NCBI GenBank assembly: GCA_036504995.1
Contig: DASXUG010000005.1
Coordinates: 337,564-401,563 of the forward strand
DNA from: DASXUG01 sp036504995
Lineage (GTDB): Bacteria; Pseudomonadota; Gammaproteobacteria; Burkholderiales; Methylophilaceae
DNA: 64,000 nucleotides
Direction of reading: 5' to 3'
The notes under the pieces were generated by a model. The model did not search any database. It was not told the origin of the DNA and was given only the letters and a program-made list of their open reading frames with translations. Of this stretch, positions 35,370-44,887 are shown one piece after another; positions within the stretch are counted from its first letter, which is position 1; each line of letters begins with the position of its first letter. The position numbers were made by a program, and so were the translations under genes.

Positions 35370-35400
35370 TCGTTATCAAGCTAGTTAGTTTGCAGTTGCT

Positions 35401-36411
35401 TTAGGCCGAAAATGTAAAAGCATCTGCAAAAAACTCTTCCGCGGGTAATCCTTGGGCTTGAAAAGTTTGGCTTGCAATGTCTATCATCGGTGGGGCTCCG
35501 CAACAATAGGCTTGGTAGGCGCTTAGGTCGCTAAAATCATCCAATACCGCTTGGTGAACTAGGCCCGTGCGACCAGCCCATGCATCCTGTGCCAGCGGTG
35601 AGGAAAGTACAGGGATGTAATGTAGGTTTGCGTGTTGCTTTGCCCATGCTTCTGGCAAGGCTGGCATGTACAAGTCTTTTAGAGTCTTGGCGCCCCAGTA
35701 AAGATGAATTTCACGCTTGCTCTCAGCATGTAACATATGCTCCACAATGGCTTTGATAGGGGCAAATCCTGTGCCCCCTGCTAATAGAATCAATGGTTTT
35801 TCGGTCTCTTCACGCAAATAAAAACTACCGAAAGGTCCTTCAATTCTCATAATGGCTTTTTCTTTTAGCTCATTAAAGACGTAGCTTGTGAAAAGGCCGT
35901 TGGAAACTAATCGTAAGTGAAGCTGAATAAACTCATCATCATGTGGTGCGTTTGCAATTGAAAAAGCTCTACGCTTGCCATCTTTTAAAATAAACTCAAT
36001 ATATTGTCCCGCCAGAAACTGCAATCTTTCATTGCTAGGCAATTTCAAGCTCAACTCCATAACGTCATCTGCCAAGCGGTTTAATGACTGCACTCTAACC
36101 GGCAATATACGTGGCTTAACGCCATTGCTAGTGCTCACTCCTTTGCACTCTATCACTAAATCTGATAGAGGTTTGGCGCAGCAAAATAAAGCATAGCCCG
36201 ATGCACAGTCCGCCTCACTTAACGCTGATGCTTGATGTTGCGCATGCTCAACTTTGCCTTCTAACACCTTACCCTTGCATGCACCACAGGCACCGTTTCT
36301 GCAGCCATAGGGCAAGCTTATACCTGCGTTTATTGCGGATGTTAAAACGGTATCTTCAGCGTTAGATTGAAATGTGTGTCCACTTGGTTGAACTGATATT
36401 TGAAATTGCAT
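35401..36411 (-). CDS. Ferredoxin-domain oxidoreductase (NAD(P)H-flavin-2Fe-2S reductase)
   Basis: Electron-transfer flavoprotein of 336 residues, of the type annotated as CDP-6-deoxy-glucoseen reductase or phenol hydroxylase reductase. The N-terminal plant-type ferredoxin domain has C37, C42, C45 and C77. An FAD domain follows with RAFSIANAP (about 165-173). The NAD-binding domain shows ILLAGGTGFAPIKAI near 220-234 and the C-terminal YCCGAPPMIDI. There is no oxygenase beside it, so its electron acceptor is unknown. It lies 19 bases downstream of fxsA on the same strand. Confidence 0.9.
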   Translation of the reverse strand: MQFQISVQPSGHTFQSNAEDTVLTSAINAGISLPYGCRNGACGACKGKVLEGKVEHAQHQASALSEADCASGYALFCCAKPLSDLVIECKGVSTSNGVKPRILPVRVQSLNRLADDVMELSLKLPSNERLQFLAGQYIEFILKDGKRRAFSIANAPHDDEFIQLHLRLVSNGLFTSYVFNELKEKAIMRIEGPFGSFYLREETEKPLILLAGGTGFAPIKAIVEHMLHAESKREIHLYWGAKTLKDLYMPALPEAWAKQHANLHYIPVLSSPLAQDAWAGRTGLVHQAVLDDFSDLSAYQAYCCGAPPMIDIASQTFQAQGLPAEEFFADAFTFSA

Positions 36412-36430
36412 ATTGCCCTACTTGTAAAAA

Positions 36431-36871
36431 TTAATCGTCTTCACGACGAAACTCACCCTCAATAACATCATCATTGGCGGCTTGATTGTGCTTGGTAAAT
36501 TGGGTGTCGCTTGTTTTATCTGCAGCATTTCTACGCGGATTGTTTTGAGCAGAGCCTGGACTTGGAATAAGTAGCAAAATAACAGCTAATACATCAGTAA
36601 TTACGCCAGGAATGATTAACAGTATGCCAGCGATCATATTCTTAGCGGTGCCAAATAATGCACCACCTACGCTACTGCCCTGTGTCAAATTTTGCATCAT
36701 GCGACCAGCAAACAGCAGTTTTTCATCTTGAATTAAGCGCCAGCCTAGCATGGCTACCACCACTACATAAAATAATACCCACCAACCATAACGACTAGCC
36801 AGCTCAATGAGACCCCATATTTCCAATATTGGAAATATCAACAATAGCAACCCAATTAACGGGAAACGCAT
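36431..36871 (-). CDS. fxsA: FxsA-family inner-membrane protein
   Basis: Small membrane protein of 146 residues with three or four spans (about 4-20, 26-45 and 75-102). The family signature GWWVLFYVVVVAMLGWRLI and the gly/pro-turn GILLIIPGVITDVLAVILLL are present. The C terminus (from 105) is polar and acidic. E. coli FxsA titrates exclusion of phage T7; the cellular role is not known. It heads a two-gene unit with the ferredoxin reductase. The 298 bases upstream contain three TTTATCAT repeats. Confidence 0.9.
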   Translation of the reverse strand: MRFPLIGLLLLIFPILEIWGLIELASRYGWWVLFYVVVVAMLGWRLIQDEKLLFAGRMMQNLTQGSSVGGALFGTAKNMIAGILLIIPGVITDVLAVILLLIPSPGSAQNNPRRNAADKTSDTQFTKHNQAANDDVIEGEFRREDD

Positions 36872-36954
36872 TAAAATAACCTTATCAACATTAACAGAGC
36901 AGAAGCACTTAATTGAAGCTTATGCTATTTTTTTCAAGTAGCAATGCAAGAGAA

Positions 36955-36985
36955 TTTATCATCTTTTATCATAAAGTTTTATCAT
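36955..36985 (+). repeat. Three TTTATCAT direct repeats between fxsA and dsbD
   Basis: Copies start at 36955, 36965 and 36978, spaced 10 and 13 bases apart, about one helical turn. The middle copy extends to the palindrome TTTATCATAAA. They lie in the 298-base divergent region between fxsA and dsbD, an AT-rich stretch otherwise without recognisable features, and could be binding sites for a regulator. Confidence 0.5.
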
Positions 36986-37169
36986 CAAGGTGCCGAAAGC
37001 CCAAACCATAGACATAATAGCGCAACTCAATATGACTTTAAATATTCTTTAAAACTAACATAAGATATCGATAACATCAGTAGGTTTCGAACTTTAAGAC
37101 CTCATTTATGTCTTCACTGATAATAATAAATTTCGTAATAATCAATTTCGCCAAGATTGGGATTCAGCT

Positions 37170-39068
37170 TTGAAATCCGTTAATAATTTTTTAATGAGTC
37201 TGATAATGTTGCTTGCGCTAGTTACGCAAGCGCATGCCTTGGAAAACGCAAATACTAACCCAGAGAGTGGTTTAGCTGCATTTGTTGATAATCTTAAGCA
37301 TAAAAATCAAGAAGATGCAGATATTTTGCCACCTGATCAAGCATTTAAGTTGTCGGTTGATGCTACTGAAAACAATCAAATTATTGCACATTTCGAAGTA
37401 GCGCCAGGGCATTACCTTTATCACGACCGTATTAAGTTTTCGCTAGAGGGCTTGCCTAATGCGGTGCAAGCAATAGAGTTACCTCAGGGCGAAATCAAAA
37501 AAGACCCAACTTTTGGTGAAACTACAGTCTATCACCATAGTTTTTCCGCAAAAATCCTACTTGCTTCTAACATCTCCAAAGGCAGGGTTAAGTTGCTTGC
37601 CACGTATCAAGGATGTAGTGAAAAAGGGTTATGTTATGCGCCCATTCATAAAACAATCGCGGTTGACTTACCTTCAGCCTCATCCGTGGCTAACAATGAC
37701 AACGCTAATAACGACGTGGCTTCGACTTCTGGAGACCAAGCCACTTCATTATTGAAAAATGGTCATTTGTGGCTGATTACCATTGGCTTCTTTGGATTTG
37801 GTTTATTGCTCGCGCTTACGCCATGTGTATTGCCAATGATTCCTATTCTTTCGGGCATTATTGTGGGTGACAAAAAAGTACACCATCATGCAACGAGTCG
37901 TTTACATGCGTTTAACTTATCGCTTGCTTATACGCTCGGTATGGCCCTCACTTATACAATAGCGGGGATTGCGGCGGGTCTTTCGGGCAAGCTGTTAAGT
38001 AGCGCGCTACAAAACCCCGTGACCTTGGGCATCACTGCTATTATTTTTGTAGCGCTGTCCCTGTCCATGTTTGGATTTTACGAGCTAAGGTTGCCAAGTG
38101 CTATAGAGAGCAAAATGGTTAATGCTAGCAACAAGCTAAAAGGCGGGCAATTTCTTGGCGTATTTGTGATGGGCGCATTATCTGCATTAATCGTTAGTCC
38201 ATGCGTGGCAGCACCGCTTGCTGGCGCGCTGGTTTATATCAGTCAAACGCATGATGTCCTGCTTGGTGGCTTAGCCTTGTTTTCATTGTCGATTGGTATG
38301 GGTGTGCCTTTATTGCTGATTGGCGCATCAGCAGGGCATATCTTACCCAAAGCAGGTCATTGGATGACTGCGGTACGCAACTTGTTCGGCATTATCATGC
38401 TGGCCGTGGCGCTTTTTATTGTGTCACCTGTCATTCCAAGTAAGCTGCAACTACTGCTTTGGGCTGCTTTATTTATTATCCCCGCAGTCTATTTACATGC
38501 TTTGGATTCGCTGCCTAACCCAAGTGACCCTTGGGCGAATTTCTGGAAAGGCATTGGCATATTAATGCTATTACTAGGGATTACGCTGTTCGTTGGTGCG
38601 GTAACTGGCGCAAAATCTCCGCTACAACCATTGGCAGGTTTACAACTTAGTAGCAACACATCAAACCTTGAAAAATTACCGTTTCAACGCGTTAAATCGG
38701 TTGCGGAATTAGACGATGCTATACAAGCAGCTAAAGGTAAAGTGGTGATGCTCGATTTTTACGCAGATTGGTGTACGGCTTGTAAGGAGATGGAGCGTGA
38801 CACGTTTACCGACAAAAGCTTACAGCAAGCGCTTAAGGCGGTTGTGCTTTTACAAGCCGATGTTACCGATAACACCTCGGAAGATACCGCATTATTAAAT
38901 CGATTTAAGCTATTTGGCCCGCCAGGCATCATATTTTTTAATGCTGATGGCCAAGAAATCGCCAAGAATAAAGTTGTAGGTTACCAAGACGCTCCAACAT
39001 TCATCGCTACCGTTAAACGGGTAAATGCACTTAAGGATAATACATGCAATCAATTAGTCGCCTGTTAA
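37170..39068 (+). CDS. dsbD: Thiol:disulfide interchange protein DsbD
   Basis: Carries electrons from cytoplasmic thioredoxin across the inner membrane to periplasmic thiol proteins. It has 632 residues. A signal peptide spans about 1-24. The N-terminal periplasmic domain has C149 and C155, the eight-span core has C219 (TPCVLPMIPIL) and C345 (SPCVAAPLAG), and the C-terminal thioredoxin domain has C535 and C538 in DWCTACKEM. All six cysteines are present. The gene seems to start with TTG at 37170 after a GGGA site; an internal ATG at 37194 would also keep a signal peptide. It overlaps the TlpA-like gene by 25 bases. Confidence 0.94.
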   Translation: MKSVNNFLMSLIMLLALVTQAHALENANTNPESGLAAFVDNLKHKNQEDADILPPDQAFKLSVDATENNQIIAHFEVAPGHYLYHDRIKFSLEGLPNAVQAIELPQGEIKKDPTFGETTVYHHSFSAKILLASNISKGRVKLLATYQGCSEKGLCYAPIHKTIAVDLPSASSVANNDNANNDVASTSGDQATSLLKNGHLWLITIGFFGFGLLLALTPCVLPMIPILSGIIVGDKKVHHHATSRLHAFNLSLAYTLGMALTYTIAGIAAGLSGKLLSSALQNPVTLGITAIIFVALSLSMFGFYELRLPSAIESKMVNASNKLKGGQFLGVFVMGALSALIVSPCVAAPLAGALVYISQTHDVLLGGLALFSLSIGMGVPLLLIGASAGHILPKAGHWMTAVRNLFGIIMLAVALFIVSPVIPSKLQLLLWAALFIIPAVYLHALDSLPNPSDPWANFWKGIGILMLLLGITLFVGAVTGAKSPLQPLAGLQLSSNTSNLEKLPFQRVKSVAELDDAIQAAKGKVVMLDFYADWCTACKEMERDTFTDKSLQQALKAVVLLQADVTDNTSEDTALLNRFKLFGPPGIIFFNADGQEIAKNKVVGYQDAPTFIATVKRVNALKDNTCNQLVAC

Positions 39069-39586
39069 TCACGCTTGCTTTAGTGGTTGCAAGTGGCTTT
39101 ATTGCTTACAAAGCCATCAATATCTCCCCCAGCAGTGATGAAGAGTCTCCATTAAAGCTGAGTTCAGCCCCTTTATTTGCTGCTAGCTATCCCGATGTGC
39201 AGGGCCAGCAACAAGCACTAAAAGAATGGCAAGGCAAAGTCATACTCGTTAATTTTTGGGCGACTTGGTGCCCACCATGTCGCGAAGAAATGCCAGAGCT
39301 ATCAAAAATTCAGGATAACTTCAGAGATCAGGGTGTGATCGTGTTGGGAATTTCTACAGACGATCTTGAAAAAACCAAAAATTTTATCAATAATTCACCC
39401 GTAAGCTATCCAATATTAGCGGCGGATATGGAGGGGATGGATTTAAGCCAGATTTTGGGTAATAATCGCGGTATATTGCCTTATAGTGTGCTGATTGACC
39501 AGCACGGAAGTGTCATAAAAGTTTTCCAAGGGCGTATTGATCAAGCACTTGTTGAGCAAACAATACAAGCAATTTTAAAGCCATAA
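39044..39586 (+). CDS. TlpA/ResA-type membrane-anchored thiol-disulfide oxidoreductase
   Basis: Periplasmic thioredoxin-fold protein of 180 residues, tethered by an N-terminal span (about 8-24). The active site FWATWCPPCREEMP has C76 and C79. The cis-Pro region is ILPYSVLIDQHG. It overlaps dsbD by 25 bases, so it is probably co-translated and kept reduced by DsbD. A role in cytochrome c maturation or general disulfide reduction is likely but not shown here. Confidence 0.93.
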   Translation: MQSISRLLITLALVVASGFIAYKAINISPSSDEESPLKLSSAPLFAASYPDVQGQQQALKEWQGKVILVNFWATWCPPCREEMPELSKIQDNFRDQGVIVLGISTDDLEKTKNFINNSPVSYPILAADMEGMDLSQILGNNRGILPYSVLIDQHGSVIKVFQGRIDQALVEQTIQAILKP

Positions 39587-39717
39587 AAAGCTATTTTGCT
39601 GTACAACTCTAAATACTAATTTCGGTAAATTTCGTCAATTCTCTAGACAACTACCCCCTATTTGCGGCAAACTTGCGTCTACACAAACTTGAATGAATTA
39701 TTATAAATTCACCCTTG

Positions 39718-40182
39718 ATGTCAGATAATCGCTTAAAATCAGTGCTAGTTATTCATGGTCCTAATCTCAATTTACTAGGTACACGTGAGCCTGCGCACTA
39801 TGGCAGCAATACCTTGGCAGATATTAACAGCCAACTTGCCGAACAGGCTAAGCAGGCTGGAATTACCTTAGATACTTTTCAAAGCAACTCGGAACATGAG
39901 TTAATTGAAAAAATTCATACATTAGTGGGACAGCAAACTGATTATCTGATTATCAATCCAGCGGCTTTTACGCACACTTCGGTTGCGCTACGAGATGCAA
40001 TTTCAGGCGTTAAAGTGCCGTTTATCGAGGTGCATTTATCCAATGTGTATGCGCGGGAACAATTTAGACATCACTCTTACTTTTCAGATATAGCCGTTGG
40101 CGTAATTAGCGGCTTAGGGGCACAAGGTTATTTCTTAGCATTACAATTCGCAATCAGTAAATTAAATCAAGCAGCACAATAA
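39718..40182 (+). CDS. aroQ: 3-dehydroquinate dehydratase, type II
   Basis: Third step of the shikimate pathway. It has 154 residues, normal for the dodecameric type II enzyme. Signatures are VIHGPNLNLLGTREPAHYG with the catalytic Tyr, INPAAFTHTSVALRDA, and EVHLSNVYAREQFRHHS with the catalytic His. ATG 39718 is preceded by no ribosome site. A TATAAA box at 39702-39707 is so close that a leaderless or very short leader is possible. First gene of the conserved run aroQ-accB-accC-prmA. Confidence 0.95.
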   Translation: MSDNRLKSVLVIHGPNLNLLGTREPAHYGSNTLADINSQLAEQAKQAGITLDTFQSNSEHELIEKIHTLVGQQTDYLIINPAAFTHTSVALRDAISGVKVPFIEVHLSNVYAREQFRHHSYFSDIAVGVISGLGAQGYFLALQFAISKLNQAAQ

Positions 40183-40243
40183 ACACTAGCATTGCATTAT
40201 CCACACACGCGTTTAAACGCGATTTGTTTTAACAGGGGTTCAT

Positions 40244-40708
40244 ATGGATTTACGTAAACTCAAAAAATTAATCGACTTAGTCGAAGAATCTGGCATTTCA
40301 GAACTTGAATTAACCGAAGGTGAAGAAAAGGTGCGTATTAGTCGCAATCTTTCTCAAGCGCAAGTTGCCATGCAATATGCTGCTCAACCTTATATGCATG
40401 CGATGCCTGCAACTGCAGCACCTGCGCCCGTTGCAAGCGCAGCGCCTGAGGCCTCAGCCCCAGCTGCGGTTGAAGGGCATGTGGTTAAATCGCCTATGGT
40501 CGGTACTTTCTATCGCTCACCTTCACCAGATGCAAAATCATTTGTTGATATTGGTAGTAGTGTTTCAACTGGCGATACGCTGTGCATTATTGAAGCGATG
40601 AAGTTGTTGAATGAGATTGAATCTGATCATACTGGTGTGATTAAAGCCATCTTGGTTGAAAACGGTCAGCCGGTTGAATACGGCGAGCCACTATTTATAA
40701 TCGGCTAA
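40244..40708 (+). CDS. accB: Biotin carboxyl carrier protein of acetyl-CoA carboxylase
   Basis: Swings biotin between carboxylase and transferase in fatty-acid synthesis. It has 154 residues. The biotinylated Lys120 is in IIEAMKLLNEI, and the thumb loop SPMVGTFYRSPSPDAK precedes it. An Ala/Pro-rich linker spans about 50-75. A good AGGGG site lies ahead of the ATG. accC follows 9 bases after the stop. Confidence 0.97.
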   Translation: MDLRKLKKLIDLVEESGISELELTEGEEKVRISRNLSQAQVAMQYAAQPYMHAMPATAAPAPVASAAPEASAPAAVEGHVVKSPMVGTFYRSPSPDAKSFVDIGSSVSTGDTLCIIEAMKLLNEIESDHTGVIKAILVENGQPVEYGEPLFIIG

Positions 40709-40717
40709 GAGGTTTAT

Positions 40718-42067
40718 ATGTTTGAAAAGATCCTCATTGCCAATCGCGGCGAAATTGCCTTACGTATACAACGTGCCTGTCGTGAACTAGGCATTAAAAC
40801 TGTAGCTGTCTACTCCGAAGCTGATCGTGAAGCTAAATACGTCAAGCTAGCAGATGAATCTGTTTGTATTGGCCCAGCGGCTTCTGGTCAAAGCTATTTG
40901 AATATTCCAGCCGTTATCAGTGCTGCTGAAGTCACCGACGCTGAGGCGATTCACCCAGGATATGGGTTTTTATCAGAAAATGCAGATTTTGCAGAACGCG
41001 TTGAGCAAAGTGGCTTTGTATTCATCGGTCCGCGCGCTGAAACCATTCGTCTGATGGGTGACAAAGTGAGCGCCAAGGATGCGATGAGGGCCGCGGGTGT
41101 GCCCTGTGTTCCAGGTTCTGAAGGTGCGTTGCCCGATGACCCAGAAGTCATCATGAAAACCGCTAAACAAATTGGCTACCCAGTCATTATTAAAGCTGCG
41201 GGCGGTGGCGGTGGCCGTGGTATGCGCGTTGTGCATACGGAAGCTGCATTAATCACCTCTGTGAACATGACCAAAGCTGAAGCGCAAGCGGCTTTTGGCA
41301 ACCCCATGGTGTACATGGAGAAGTTCCTGGAGCAACCACGGCATATTGAGATTCAAGTACTGTCTGACCAACATGGTAATGCGGTGTATTTGGGTGAGCG
41401 TGATTGCTCTATGCAACGTCGCCACCAAAAAGTGTTAGAAGAAGCACCAGCTCCTGGTATTAGCACAAAGCTGCGCGATAAAGTGGGTATGCGCTGCGCT
41501 GACGCTTGCCGCAGAATCAACTACCGCGGTGCGGGTACATTCGAGTTCTTGTATGAAAATGACGAGTTTTACTTCATCGAAATGAACACCCGTGTTCAGG
41601 TAGAGCATCCTGTGACAGAAATGATTACAGGTATTGATATTGTGCAACAGCAGATTTTAATTGCTGCGAATGAAAAGCTACCATTTAAGCAAAAAGACAT
41701 TCAATTCCGTGGTCATGCCATCGAATGCCGTATTAATGCAGAAGATCCGTACAATTTCGTGCCATCCCCAGGTCGCATTACCACTTTTCATATGCCAGGT
41801 GGCCCTGGTGTGCGGGTGGATACGCATGCCTACCAAGGATACATGGTACCCCCACACTATGATTCAATGATCGGTAAGTTGATCACCTATGGTGATACGC
41901 GCGATCAAGCGATTGCACGTATGGATATTGCGTTGTCTGAGATAGTCGTTGAAGGCATTAAAACCAATGTGCCACTGCATCGTGATTTAATGAATGATGC
42001 AGCGTTCCAACGTGGCGAAACCAGCATTCATTACCTTGAACATAAACTTGGTATCAATAGTAAATAA
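40718..42067 (+). CDS. accC: Biotin carboxylase subunit of acetyl-CoA carboxylase
   Basis: ATP-grasp enzyme that carboxylates the biotin on AccB. It has 449 residues, equal to the E. coli length. The N-terminal ILIANRGEIALRI, the glycine loop KAAGGGGGRGM, the ERDCSMQRRHQKVLEEAPAP block and EMNTRVQVEHPVTEM mark the family. The accB-accC pair is the usual two-gene operon; accA and accD are not in the window. Confidence 0.98.
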   Translation: MFEKILIANRGEIALRIQRACRELGIKTVAVYSEADREAKYVKLADESVCIGPAASGQSYLNIPAVISAAEVTDAEAIHPGYGFLSENADFAERVEQSGFVFIGPRAETIRLMGDKVSAKDAMRAAGVPCVPGSEGALPDDPEVIMKTAKQIGYPVIIKAAGGGGGRGMRVVHTEAALITSVNMTKAEAQAAFGNPMVYMEKFLEQPRHIEIQVLSDQHGNAVYLGERDCSMQRRHQKVLEEAPAPGISTKLRDKVGMRCADACRRINYRGAGTFEFLYENDEFYFIEMNTRVQVEHPVTEMITGIDIVQQQILIAANEKLPFKQKDIQFRGHAIECRINAEDPYNFVPSPGRITTFHMPGGPGVRVDTHAYQGYMVPPHYDSMIGKLITYGDTRDQAIARMDIALSEIVVEGIKTNVPLHRDLMNDAAFQRGETSIHYLEHKLGINSK

Positions 42068-42086
42068 TGTGGTTTAGACAAGCTTT

Positions 42087-42974
42087 ATGAGTTGGTTATC
42101 AGTCAAAATTAGCGCCAAAAACCATGACGGTGATTTAATTAGTGATACTTTGATGGATTTAGGGGCGCTCTCAGCCAGCATTGAAGACGCTAACGCTGAA
42201 ACCCCTGATGAGCAGGCTATTTTTGGTGAACCAGGCGATCCGCCGCCTGGAGTTTGGAAAGACAATGTAGTGACTGCTTTACTTGAGCAATCAACGGATG
42301 TCGCTGAAATCATGCAGTCACTAACAGCCCAACTCAAGCTACCACCGTTAGATTACACCATCGAAACTGTCGAAGAGCAAGACTGGGTACGCATGACACA
42401 GTCACAATTCGACCCTATTCGCATACGCGATGATCTTTGGATTGTGCCTTCATGGCATGACGCCCCTAACCCCGATGGACTAAACATCGTGTTAGATCCA
42501 GGCTTAGCATTTGGTACAGGTAGTCACCCAACGACCCATTTATGCCTGTCCTGGCTTAAAGATGTGATATTGCCTACTCAGTCTGTGTTGGATTATGGTT
42601 GTGGTTCTGGGATTTTGGCGATTGCGGCAAAAAAACTAGGGGCGAGCGATGTCGTAGGCACAGATATTGACGAGCAAGCAATCATTTCAAGTCAGTTTAA
42701 TGCTGAGCAAAACAACGTCGATATCCCATTTTATTTACCGAAAGCGCTACCTCATTTACAATCAGATATTGTCGTTGCCAATATATTATCCAGCGCCCTT
42801 ATGGTATTAGCCCCCGCGTTAGCTGGCTACTGTAAAGTTGGTGGCAAGATTGCGCTATCTGGCATTCTGAAAGAACAGGCGCAGATGGTAAGTGCTATCT
42901 ACGCCGAATGGTTTGATATGGATGAACCCACTTTTATGGAAAGTTGGACATTGCTTACAGGTACTAGAAAATGA
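42087..42974 (+). CDS. prmA: Ribosomal protein L11 methyltransferase
   Basis: SAM-dependent trimethylation of ribosomal protein L11. It has 295 residues. The L11-recognition domain covers about 1-60. The SAM-binding core has DPGLAFGTGSHPTT, VLDYGCGSGILAIAA and VANILSSALMVLAPAL. Follows accC by 19 bases and overlaps the next gene by four bases (ATGA). Confidence 0.97.
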   Translation: MSWLSVKISAKNHDGDLISDTLMDLGALSASIEDANAETPDEQAIFGEPGDPPPGVWKDNVVTALLEQSTDVAEIMQSLTAQLKLPPLDYTIETVEEQDWVRMTQSQFDPIRIRDDLWIVPSWHDAPNPDGLNIVLDPGLAFGTGSHPTTHLCLSWLKDVILPTQSVLDYGCGSGILAIAAKKLGASDVVGTDIDEQAIISSQFNAEQNNVDIPFYLPKALPHLQSDIVVANILSSALMVLAPALAGYCKVGGKIALSGILKEQAQMVSAIYAEWFDMDEPTFMESWTLLTGTRK

Positions 42975-43819
42975 GCTTAATCACCTCATGCCCTAACTGT
43001 GAAACCAATTTCATTGTTACGCCTGAGCAAATCGCCCCACAAATGGGTAAGGTACGCTGTGGAAACTGCCAGCACATATTTAATGCCGTGGATCATCTGG
43101 CGGACATTCCTGACGAGACTACCGCTGAAATACTCAAACCATTCAAATCACTAGAGCCTAGCAATGAGCCGCTTCCAGAGCCTATCGAAGCAGAGTTAGA
43201 CGCACTGATAGAGTCTACACATAAAGATGAAAGCTCCGCTGATTTACTATTAGATATTAAGCCTGCTCCATTTTCTGATGTTAGCATTGACCTCACGGAT
43301 GGCATTTTCGATGCAAAAGTAAAGCGCTCAAATTGGCTGCTATTGTTGGTCATTGCTTTGTTGGGATTGCTTGCGGTTGCGCAATCTATTTACTTTCTGC
43401 GCCAGAATATTGCGATTCAATGGCCACAATTGAAGCCCTATTTAGTTGATGCCTGCAGAACGCTGCAATGTAAAGTTGATTTGCCCAAAAATGCCGATTT
43501 ACTCACCATTGATGATTCAGATTTAAAAGAAGATGCGGTGTATAAAGGGTTAATCCATCTTACTAGTACAATGATTAATAATGCGCATTATGCTCAGGCA
43601 TATCCCCAGTTAGAACTTACGCTAACCGATGCAAATGACATTCCCATTCTGCGTCGCGCCTTTAAACCTAACGAGTATCTACCAACCACGACAAATTTAG
43701 ATGCAGGCATCCCTGCTGGTGAAGAGGTACACGTTAATTTACCGCTTACCGCTAGCGGTGAGTCAGTCACTGGTTATCGTGTATTTTTGACTTATGATGA
43801 GTCTAAAGATCACAAATAA
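42971..43819 (+). CDS. Zinc-ribbon and DUF3426 membrane protein
   Basis: A 282-residue protein of unknown role. The N-terminal zinc ribbon (MJ0042-type) has C7, C10, C30 and C33 in SCPNCETNF and VRCGNCQHIF. An acidic Ser/Glu-rich linker spans about 45-110, with one membrane span at about 118-140 (WLLLLVIALLGLLAVAQ). The rest is a periplasmic DUF3426 beta domain. This architecture downstream of prmA is usual in betaproteobacteria and Pseudomonas. Its stop lies 10 bases from the convergent oxyR stop; a 7-bp inverted repeat (43817-43823 with 43834-43840) straddles the junction. Confidence 0.88.
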   Translation: MSLITSCPNCETNFIVTPEQIAPQMGKVRCGNCQHIFNAVDHLADIPDETTAEILKPFKSLEPSNEPLPEPIEAELDALIESTHKDESSADLLLDIKPAPFSDVSIDLTDGIFDAKVKRSNWLLLLVIALLGLLAVAQSIYFLRQNIAIQWPQLKPYLVDACRTLQCKVDLPKNADLLTIDDSDLKEDAVYKGLIHLTSTMINNAHYAQAYPQLELTLTDANDIPILRRAFKPNEYLPTTTNLDAGIPAGEEVHVNLPLTASGESVTGYRVFLTYDESKDHK

Positions 43820-43829
43820 TCAAGTTGTC

Positions 43830-44732
43830 CTAGTTGATTACCTTAATCGACTCTGACTTAATCTGCTTGACTGCCATCACTAGTTCCTCCACAGCCTTTT
43901 CTCTACCATAACTTTTGCGAGAGGCGATTGCTATCTGTCTGGTAGGTATTGGTTCGGCAAATGGAATCACTTTAATTAATGGATTGGCGTATTTGGTTTC
44001 TACTGCGCTTGCAGGTAAAACTGTAATTCCCAAATTTGATGCCACCATATTTCTAATGGTTTCCAAAGAGTTACCTTGCAAAACTTCACCACGTTTTGAA
44101 AGGCTGGGACAGGCTTGTACCACCTGGTTACTAAAGCAGTGCCCACTATTCAATAGCAACACTTTTTCATCAGCCAGCGCCTCTGCATGAACGCTTTTGA
44201 GCTTAGCCCATGGGTGCTGTATAGGGACGGCTACGACAAAGGCTTCTTCGTATAGTGGTTCTACCTTAATGCCTGGAATATCAAAGGGAAGCGCAATAAT
44301 TGCTGCATCAATTACGCCGTTCTTCAATTGATTTTCCAATACGGCAGTCAGGTTTTCTTCAACATCTAAAGGCATTTCGGGGGCCAGTAGTCTTAGGGTG
44401 GGAATCATATGTGGTAATAGGTAAGGGCCTACGGAGTAAATGACGCCTAGCCTGATCGGCCCAATTAGCTGGTTGCTGCCTTGTAAGGCGATTTCTTTAA
44501 CGCGCGCAGCCTCTTCAAGTGTCTTGATTGCTTGCTCGACAATTCGCTCCCCAATCACCGTTGGCGTTACGTCGGTGCGACTACGCTCAAATATTAAAAC
44601 CCCAAGCTCTTCCTCTAGCTTTTTAATGGCTAGACTTAATGCTGGTTGGGTGACAAAACATCTATCCGCGGCACGCCTGAAATTGCGCTCTTTTGCAACG
44701 GCAACGACAAATCTTAACTCGCTTAAGGTCAA
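43830..44732 (-). CDS. oxyR: Peroxide-sensing LysR-type regulator OxyR
   Basis: Transcription activator switched on by a disulfide formed under peroxide stress. It has 300 residues. The helix-turn-helix is in NFRRAADRCFVTQPALSLAI. The redox pair is Cys199 and Cys208 in SGHCFSNQVVQACPS, the same numbering and spacing as E. coli OxyR, and NSLETIRNMVASNLGITVLP follows as in OxyR. This separates it from generic LysR proteins. katA and rubredoxin elsewhere in the window are plausible targets. Divergent from the transglutaminase gene, with a 155-base intergenic region. Confidence 0.93.
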   Translation of the reverse strand: MTLSELRFVVAVAKERNFRRAADRCFVTQPALSLAIKKLEEELGVLIFERSRTDVTPTVIGERIVEQAIKTLEEAARVKEIALQGSNQLIGPIRLGVIYSVGPYLLPHMIPTLRLLAPEMPLDVEENLTAVLENQLKNGVIDAAIIALPFDIPGIKVEPLYEEAFVVAVPIQHPWAKLKSVHAEALADEKVLLLNSGHCFSNQVVQACPSLSKRGEVLQGNSLETIRNMVASNLGITVLPASAVETKYANPLIKVIPFAEPIPTRQIAIASRKSYGREKAVEELVMAVKQIKSESIKVIN

Positions 44733-44887
44733 TTGGGTTCCTAGTTATCTTGTTACATATCTTATTTGAGTTTATATCTAAATCTTTGCAAGCGCTTATT
44801 ATATTTCTGAATGTCTGCGCAATCTTCATATGGATATTGAAAAAGCAGTTAGAATGTACCTCAATTAATTAAAATGGGGGTGAGTCA

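Noticed and set aside
43817..43840. 7-bp inverted repeat TAATCAA/TTGATTA at the DUF3426/oxyR junction
   Set aside because: Too short and AT-rich, with no T-run, to call a terminator; the arms overlap the stop codons of both genes by coincidence of TAA.
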